NCBI RefSeq assembly: GCF_000718165.1
Contig: NZ_JOEY01000115.1
Span: 1 to 9,278, forward strand
DNA length: 9,278 nucleotides
DNA from: Streptomyces fulvoviolaceus
GTDB taxonomy: Bacteria > Actinomycetota > Actinomycetes > Streptomycetales > Streptomycetaceae
Direction of reading: 5' to 3'
This document shows, one piece after another, positions 5,443-9,278 of the stretch. Position numbers and translations under genes: made by a program. The notes beneath the pieces were generated by a model. It had not been told where the DNA came from, ran no database searches, and saw nothing but the letters and a program-made list of their open reading frames with translations. Numbering within the stretch: the stretch's first letter is position 1; each line of letters opens with the position of its first letter.

Positions 5443-6945
5443 TCAGTTGGCGGCCGGAATGCCGCGGTCGTCGGTCCAAGTGGCCACCACGAGGTAGACC
5501 GAGGCGTCGAATTCACTCAAGGCCGCCGACATGTGCCCCTCGTTCCCTGGCCATGCCGCCTTGTTGTGGCCGAGTTCGTCCAGTGAGTAGTTCGCGCACC
5601 CGCCGGACACCATCGGGCTGGCGTCGAGCACCTTGTCCGCCTCGCGCTTCCACGCGGCCTCGGCGTCCTGGCCGACTTCCAGCGCCCGGATTCCGTGCTC
5701 CTGCATGTACTCCAGCGCCTTGACGACGTAGACCCCGGCGATCTCACCGGCCGAGAGACCGTTCCAGTTCTGGCCGTTGGGGGCGGCACCCCCGATGAGG
5801 AACAGGTTCGGGCAGCCCGATACCGAGATGGACCTGTAGGCGCGAGGGTGGCCCTGCTGTGCCTCACCGACGGTGACGCCGTCGCGGCGCCGGACGCGAT
5901 GCAGTATGTGGCCGCCGAAGAAGAAGCCGGTTGCCAGGACGACGGTGTCGGCCTCGAACTCGCGCCCGCCGGCGGACGCGATGGTCGTGGGACCGATGCG
6001 GGAGGCCGCTTCCGGGACCAGCTCGACGTTGTCCTGTTGCAGCGCGCGATAGTAGGTGTCGCTCACCCCCGGGCGCTTGCAGGCGAACCTGTGGTCGGGG
6101 GTGAGCAGTAGCCGCAACTCGGGATCCGGGACCTGCTCCTCCAGGTACTGCAGAGCCTCCGCCTGAGCCGCGTCCGAGGCCGCGACGTCCTTCAGCAGGA
6201 AGACGTCATCCCACACCACCTCCTGTTCCTCCGACAGTTCCCTGCGCATCTCCAGGAGCAGCTCCGGAGTGTCACGGAACCTGGCCCGGTCCTCGTCGCT
6301 GAAGACCTTGTCCTGTTTGGGCACGATCCAGCAGGGGGTGCGCTGGAACATCGTGACCGCCGCGGCGACCTGCTGCATCGCCGACACGATCTGGATGGAC
6401 GAGGAGCCGGTGCCGACGACCGCGACCCGGTCGCCCTCGCCCGTATAGCCCTCCGGCCACATCGACGAGTGGAAGATCCGGCCCTGGAACGAGTCCATGC
6501 CCACGATGTCCGGGACCACGGCCTCCTCCAGGAAACCGGTCGCCAACACCAGCACTTCGGCGTGGTACGTGCCTCCGGTCGTCGTGACCGACCAGCACGC
6601 CGGCTCCTCCAGCCACTCCGCCTCAAGCATCTCTGTACGGAAGTGAGTGTGTTCGTAGAGCCCGTGGTCGGCCGCGACCTTCTGCATGTAGGCCGCCAGT
6701 TCGGGCTGGGCCGCGTAGAGCCTGGGCCACTCCGGGTTGAGGGCGAAGCTGAACTGATAGACGGAGATCGGGCCGTCGACCGCGCATCCCGGGTAGGTGT
6801 TCTGCCACCAGGCACCCCCGAAGTCGTCGTGCTTGGTGACGATGAGGAAGTCCGAGAAGCCCGCCTGTTCCAGCAGTACGGCGACGGCCATTCCGTTCCC
6901 GCCGGAACCGACGATCATCACCTTCGTGTGATGGACCTGCTCCAC
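5443..6945 (-). CDS. Baeyer-Villiger-type flavin monooxygenase (FAD/NADPH)
   Basis: From the GTG start this is a 500-residue protein, normal for a type I Baeyer-Villiger monooxygenase. The FAD Rossmann motif is VGSGGNG (12-18). GGAWWQNTYPG (43-53) and D57 fit the active-site region. The family fingerprint FxGxxxHxxxWP is met by FQGRIFHSSMWP (153-164). The NADPH Rossmann motif is GTGSSS (178-183), followed by QRTPCWIVPK (201-210). KRP (290-292) includes the expected active-site Arg, and VVLATGF lies at 335-341. Such enzymes insert oxygen beside a ketone or oxidise N or S atoms. The start is taken as GTG (6945-6943), with GAGAGG 8 nt upstream. An in-frame ATG at 6996 has no binding site, and the matching promoter copy at 7190-7333 lacks that ATG. 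It is the first gene of a three-gene operon. Whether it acts before or after the group D enzyme is unknown. Confidence 0.9.
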   Translation of the reverse strand: MEQVHHTKVMIVGSGGNGMAVAVLLEQAGFSDFLIVTKHDDFGGAWWQNTYPGCAVDGPISVYQFSFALNPEWPRLYAAQPELAAYMQKVAADHGLYEHTHFRTEMLEAEWLEEPACWSVTTTGGTYHAEVLVLATGFLEEAVVPDIVGMDSFQGRIFHSSMWPEGYTGEGDRVAVVGTGSSSIQIVSAMQQVAAAVTMFQRTPCWIVPKQDKVFSDEDRARFRDTPELLLEMRRELSEEQEVVWDDVFLLKDVAASDAAQAEALQYLEEQVPDPELRLLLTPDHRFACKRPGVSDTYYRALQQDNVELVPEAASRIGPTTIASAGGREFEADTVVLATGFFFGGHILHRVRRRDGVTVGEAQQGHPRAYRSISVSGCPNLFLIGGAAPNGQNWNGLSAGEIAGVYVVKALEYMQEHGIRALEVGQDAEAAWKREADKVLDASPMVSGGCANYSLDELGHNKAAWPGNEGHMSAALSEFDASVYLVVATWTDDRGIPAAN

Positions 6946-6953
6946 CGACTCAA

Positions 6954-6959
6954 CCTCTC
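6954..6959 (-). promoter_or_regulatory. Ribosome binding site deciding the GTG start of the Baeyer-Villiger-type gene
   Basis: GAGAGG on the minus strand is 8 nt before GTG (6945-6943). The same block is preserved in the inverted copy as GAGAGA plus TTGAGTCG, where the start codon reads GTC (7332-7334) instead of GTG. Confidence 0.6.
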
Positions 6960-7042
6960 GTCCGCCGAGCACCAGCACAGCTCGGTACCTTTTCATGACG
7001 ACCGTAAGTTTGACGTAATGTCAGGGACCAGGCTGAGGGTGG

Positions 7043-7072
7043 ATTCTTTCCATTGTGTTGCGTCGCTGTAAG
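7043..7072 (-). promoter_or_regulatory. Candidate promoter of the oxygenase operon
   Basis: On the minus strand, CTTACA (7072-7067) and AAGAAT (7048-7043) are separated by 18 nt, resembling a weak sigma-70-type -35/-10 pair. Both boxes and their spacing are preserved in the diverged inverted copy at 7211-7240, while the spacer between them is not. That contrast is the main support. The leader to the GTG start would be about 95 nt. Confidence 0.4.
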
Positions 7073-7189
7073 ACGTGGCGTCACCGCCGATCCGGGAGCA
7101 CTCTGCCGGTCGATCGCCGCAGCGTTGGATCCGAATCCCCCGGACACGCAAGCGGGATGAGGGCAGACCGCGAGGGGCGGGCCGCCCTC

Positions 7190-7333
7190 GATCCGGCGGC
7201 GGCGCCATGTCTTACCGTCGCGTAACGCGGCGGAAAGAATCCGCCCTCAATCTGAGCCCTGGAATCACTGCAAACTTACGGTCGTCACACAAAGGCACCG
7301 AATGATCCTCGGTTTGCGAGAGATTGAGTCGGT
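7190..7333 (+). repeat. Inverted promoter/leader duplication, arm B (faces the permease)
   Basis: This is the plus-strand counterpart of arm A, from GATC at 7190 to GAGTCGGT ending at 7333. It retains the promoter-like boxes, the 17-mer CAAACTTACGGTCGTCA (7271-7287) and a GAGAGA ribosome-binding-like block. The GTG start has become GTC, and the segment then runs into a decayed oxygenase fragment. The intact gene it once served has been lost. The promoter may now transcribe through the remnant into the permease 300 nt further on. Confidence 0.8.
7211..7240 (+). promoter_or_regulatory. Candidate promoter in arm B, directed toward the permease
   Basis: CTTACC (7211-7216) and AAGAAT (7235-7240) have the same 18-nt spacing as the boxes in arm A. 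Any transcript would cross the oxygenase remnant before reaching the permease at 7649. No better promoter is evident closer to the permease. Confidence 0.35.
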
Positions 7334-7363
7334 CAACAAGATCCCGCGCCCTGCCGCTGGAAC

Positions 7364-7536
7364 GGTTCCGAAGCGGCCGCCGTGCAACCGCCGGCCGCCA
7401 GGGCGGCATCACTGGCGAACTCCGCCGAGCCCCACCCGTACAGCGCCACCAGCACGATCGACGAGGCCGCACACCGCGGCATCGACCTTCAGGTCCGGGC
7501 CCGCAACGGGATGACATGACCGCAGCGGCCCGGTGC
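7364..7536 (+). pseudogene. Decayed fragment of a third group D flavin monooxygenase
   Basis: In frame 2 from about 7370 the translation reads EAAAVQPPAARAASLANSAE, then HPYSATSTIDEAAHRGIDLQ and VRARNGM. It aligns with residues 285-334 of the intact oxygenase (EATTVQ..IAKAASLVDSAR, LHLYRATNASDEAAHQGIDM, RARNGM), with about 27 of 44 positions identical from VQ to GM and a two-codon gap. The frame then breaks: ATGACATG stands where the family has ATG GAC ATG, a one-base loss. The next codons continue as DMTAAAR in frame 1 before similarity ends near 7536. Everything N-terminal and C-terminal to this fragment is missing. It lies downstream of promoter arm B, so a large deletion fused the leader to the C-terminal third of the gene. 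It is not expected to make a functional protein. Confidence 0.8.
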
Positions 7537-7648
7537 CTCTCCCTCCCCGCCGCGGTCGTCCCCCACTGCCGTCACGAGCAGCCCGCCGGCAGACAACGTC
7601 TCCGAACTTCGCGCACATCACGTCATCGCCCCAAGAACGGAGCTCACA

Positions 7649-9187
7649 ATGTTCACCGGCATCACTGCGACTCCGACCGACCCGACCGATCCGCCCGAAA
7701 GCCCCGCTTCCGCGGACCGGCCCACCCGCACCCTCACCTCCACCAAGATCATCGTGCTCATCGTGGCGGTGCTGACGCCCCTGTCCTGCACGCTCGCGCT
7801 GGTGCCGCTCGGTCTGGCCTTCGGCGGGCCGTCGACGACGCTGATGTATGTCGTCATCGCGGCGATTCTCGGATTGTTCTGCGTCGGCTACGCGGAGATG
7901 GTCAAGCGCATCACCCGCCCGGGGGCCTTCTACAACTACATCGCCCGCGGCCTGGGACGGCCGATGGGGGTGGGCGGTGCCATGGTGGCGATGGTCGCCT
8001 ACGTCACCGCGGCCATCGCCACCTTCGCCACGGTCGCCATGGTCGTCTCGTCCCTGCTGCCGTCGTTGGGTGTCACCCTGGACTGGCCGTGGATCTTCGC
8101 CGTCCAGGTCGTGTGCGTAGGACTCACGGTGTGGCGGCACATCGACTTCAACGCGCAGGTCCTGCTGATCGCCGTGGCACTGGAACTGCTGGTGCTCGCC
8201 GCCCTCGTCGTAGGCATCATCACCCACAAGGGCGCAGGGTCCTTCCCCGTCGACGTCATCAAGCCCAACGTCCTCGGCACCGGGCACTGGACCGTCGCCT
8301 TCATCTTCGCCATCCTGTGCTTCCAGGGTTTCGAGAGCGGTGCTCTCTACAGTCCCGAAGCGATCCGCCCGGAGAAGACAGTTCCGCGAGCCCTGTGGGG
8401 GACGCTCCTCGTCATCGCCGTCACGTTCTTCATCGTCACGTGGGTGCTGACCTCGGTGACCGGCGTCGCCAACCAGATGACAGTGGTGCAGCAGCAAGGA
8501 CCCAGCTACTTCATCTTCAACGTCGTCGGGGAGTATCTCGGCTCCGTCGGTACGAAGATCTTCTCCGTCATCGTCATCGCAGGTGCGTTCGCCAGCAGCC
8601 TGGCGGGTACCAACTTCCAGGCGCGGTACCTCAACAGCCTGGCCAAGGAGGACCTGCTGCCCCGCGTGTTCGCCAGGGAGAACAAACACGGTGCCCCGGC
8701 CGGCGCGGCGGCGTTCCTCCTCGGAACGGTCTCCTTGCTCGCGCTCGTGTGCCTGCTCACCGGCGCCGACCCCTACACACAACTCGGGTCGCTCTGCTTC
8801 GGAATGTCAGCCGTCGGCATCACGCTGCTGCAGTTGCTCGCGTCCGCAGCCGTCGTCGGGTATTTCCTCAGGCAACCCGCGACGGAACGGCACCCATGGC
8901 GCACGTTCGTCGCCCCGAGCCTGGCCAGCCTGCTGCTGGTCGCGGCCCTGGTCATCGAGATCAACGGTTTCACGTGGCTTACGGGCTCCGAGGCATCCTG
9001 GACCATGGTGCTGCCGGTCCTGGTCGGCGTCTCGTTGCTCGGCGGCGTCATCTTCGGTTTCTGGCTGCGAAGGCGCCGCCCACTCACCTATGCCGACCTC
9101 TCCGCCGGTGAGACACCAGAGGCGGCGGCGGAGCTTCGGCGTCGACGGCTCGCGGCGAGAGTTGCCCCCGCCGCGGAAAGGGCCTAG
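7649..9187 (+). CDS. APC-superfamily amino acid/amine permease
   Basis: This 512-residue, strongly hydrophobic protein has about twelve membrane helices and a hydrophilic, Pro/Thr-rich N-terminus of ~30 residues, the layout of the amino acid-polyamine-organocation family. Family-like features are PLSCTLALVPLGLAFGG in helix 1, the cytoplasmic loop RPGAFYNYIARGLGRPMG (about 91-108), CFQGFESGALYSPEAIRPEK (about 226-245) and NFQARYLNSLAKEDLLPRVF (about 323-342). It would import amino acids, amines or related compounds across the cytoplasmic membrane with ion coupling. ACGGAG lies just ahead of the ATG. Between the oxygenase remnant and the start (7537-7648) I see no other feature. Its position downstream of a copy of the oxygenase promoter suggests it supplies the pathway substrate. 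The TAG stop coincides with the boundary of an insertion sequence, so the natural C-terminus may have been altered slightly. The substrate is not identifiable. Confidence 0.88.
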   Translation: MFTGITATPTDPTDPPESPASADRPTRTLTSTKIIVLIVAVLTPLSCTLALVPLGLAFGGPSTTLMYVVIAAILGLFCVGYAEMVKRITRPGAFYNYIARGLGRPMGVGGAMVAMVAYVTAAIATFATVAMVVSSLLPSLGVTLDWPWIFAVQVVCVGLTVWRHIDFNAQVLLIAVALELLVLAALVVGIITHKGAGSFPVDVIKPNVLGTGHWTVAFIFAILCFQGFESGALYSPEAIRPEKTVPRALWGTLLVIAVTFFIVTWVLTSVTGVANQMTVVQQQGPSYFIFNVVGEYLGSVGTKIFSVIVIAGAFASSLAGTNFQARYLNSLAKEDLLPRVFARENKHGAPAGAAAFLLGTVSLLALVCLLTGADPYTQLGSLCFGMSAVGITLLQLLASAAVVGYFLRQPATERHPWRTFVAPSLASLLLVAALVIEINGFTWLTGSEASWTMVLPVLVGVSLLGGVIFGFWLRRRRPLTYADLSAGETPEAAAELRRRRLAARVAPAAERA

Positions 9188-9278
9188 GCGCTGTTTCTCG
9201 GATCATGTGCGGAGCCAGATGATGAGGGCTGCAAGGGTGACGGTGCCGAGGTAGGTGTAGGCCCGTTTCTCGTAGCGG
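9188..9278 (-). mobile_element. End of an IS5-like insertion sequence (partial)
   Basis: The segment contains the 3' end of a transposase and about 15 nt of terminal sequence (GCGCTGTTTCTCGGA) beyond its stop. The junction with the permease reads CCTAGG, with CTAG at 9184-9187. Several IS5-family groups duplicate short YTAR or TA-type targets, so the boundary probably lies at this CTAG. The other end is outside the window. Confidence 0.55.
9203..9278 (-). CDS. Transposase C-terminus, IS5-like (partial)
   Basis: On the minus strand the last 24 codons read RYEKRAYTYLGTVTLAALII followed by WLRT and a TGA stop (9205-9203). This tail, with RYEKRA followed by a hydrophobic helix and a short basic end, is characteristic of DDE transposases of actinobacterial IS5-family elements. 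The gene runs out of the window, so catalytic residues cannot be inspected. It is convergent with the permease, with 15 nt between the stops. Confidence 0.65.
   Translation of the reverse strand, partial: RYEKRAYTYLGTVTLAALIIWLRT

Larger units (their letters stand above)
6944..7092 (-). repeat. Inverted promoter/leader duplication, arm A (drives the oxygenase operon)
   Basis: Read on the minus strand, this segment runs from GATC (7092-7089) to GAGTCGGT (6951-6944). It matches arm B (7190-7333, plus strand) over its full length at roughly three quarters identity by eye, with a few small gaps. Identical blocks include GTCTTAC, GGAAAGAATCC, CCCTCA, the 17-mer CAAACTTACGGTCGTCA (plus-strand position 6996-7012) and TTGAGTCGGT. 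It covers the promoter, 5' leader and ribosome binding site of the Baeyer-Villiger-type gene, and similarity fades at the start codon. The arms are separated by a unique 97-nt spacer (7093-7189), which holds a weak CGAGGG/CCCTCG hairpin at its right edge. Confidence 0.8.

Noticed and set aside
6946..6996. ATG at 6996 as start of the Baeyer-Villiger-type protein
   Set aside because: It has no ribosome binding site, the added 17 residues do not resemble the family N-terminus, and the homologous promoter arm lacks this ATG. The GTG at 6945 with GAGAGG upstream fits better.
6944..7333. The inverted repeat as the terminal repeats of a small mobile element
   Set aside because: Only 97 nt lie between the arms, with no transposase. 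The arms match promoter and leader sequence ending at the start codon, and no target duplication is seen.
7409..8782. Long minus-strand open frame (457 codons) opposite the permease
   Set aside because: It is an antisense shadow of a GC-rich gene. The translation is rich in Asp, Gly, Arg and His with no domain pattern, while the plus strand encodes a clear twelve-helix permease.
7324..9111. Plus-strand 595-codon frame overlapping the permease
   Set aside because: It is an out-of-frame shadow dominated by Arg, His and Pro. Its only meaningful part is the short DMTAAAR stretch belonging to the oxygenase remnant.
1..9278. CRISPR arrays, tRNA or rRNA genes
   Set aside because: No regularly spaced direct repeats and no tRNA- or rRNA-like conserved sequences were seen on either strand.

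Overview
The window is GC-rich and has frequent GTG starts, GC-rich terminators without U-tracts and strong third-position GC bias. Together with the protein families present, this points to a high-GC actinobacterium, most likely Streptomyces or a close relative. It reads as an accessory oxidative-metabolism region that has been duplicated, inverted and partly decayed, and it ends in an insertion sequence.

Layout. (1) 1-855, plus strand: the 3' part of a flavin-dependent monooxygenase of the acyl-CoA dehydrogenase fold (group D, HsaA/DszC-like). A small deletion and frameshift break it near the C-terminus. (2) 856-1078: a gap holding a perfect 12-bp GC-rich hairpin. (3) 1079-1624, plus: the flavin reductase partner of such oxygenases. 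(4) 1824-2681, plus: a PaaX-family repressor, with a hairpin just upstream. (5) 2741-3465, minus: a coupled pair of small multidrug resistance (SMR) transporters, preceded by a palindrome. (6) 3706-6945, minus: a three-gene operon in the order Baeyer-Villiger-type monooxygenase, intact group D monooxygenase, SnoaL/NTF2-like protein, closed by a terminator hairpin. (7) 6944-7333: two inverted copies of a roughly 145-nt promoter and leader segment. (8) 7364-7536, plus: a decayed fragment of a third group D monooxygenase. (9) 7649-9187, plus: an APC-superfamily amino acid/amine permease. (10) 9188-9278: the end of an IS5-like element, abutting the permease stop codon.

How the parts may work together (inference). 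The permease imports a nitrogen-containing or aromatic substrate. The flavin reductase supplies reduced flavin to the one intact group D oxygenase. The Baeyer-Villiger enzyme adds a second oxygenation, the SnoaL-like protein handles an intermediate, the SMR pair exports a toxic product or substrate, and the PaaX-type repressor senses an intermediate, possibly a CoA thioester. The substrate cannot be read from the sequence. Three homologues of one oxygenase lie within 7.5 kb and only one is intact, so the locus appears to have grown by duplication and then eroded. The duplicated promoter facing the permease may place uptake and oxidation under the same control.
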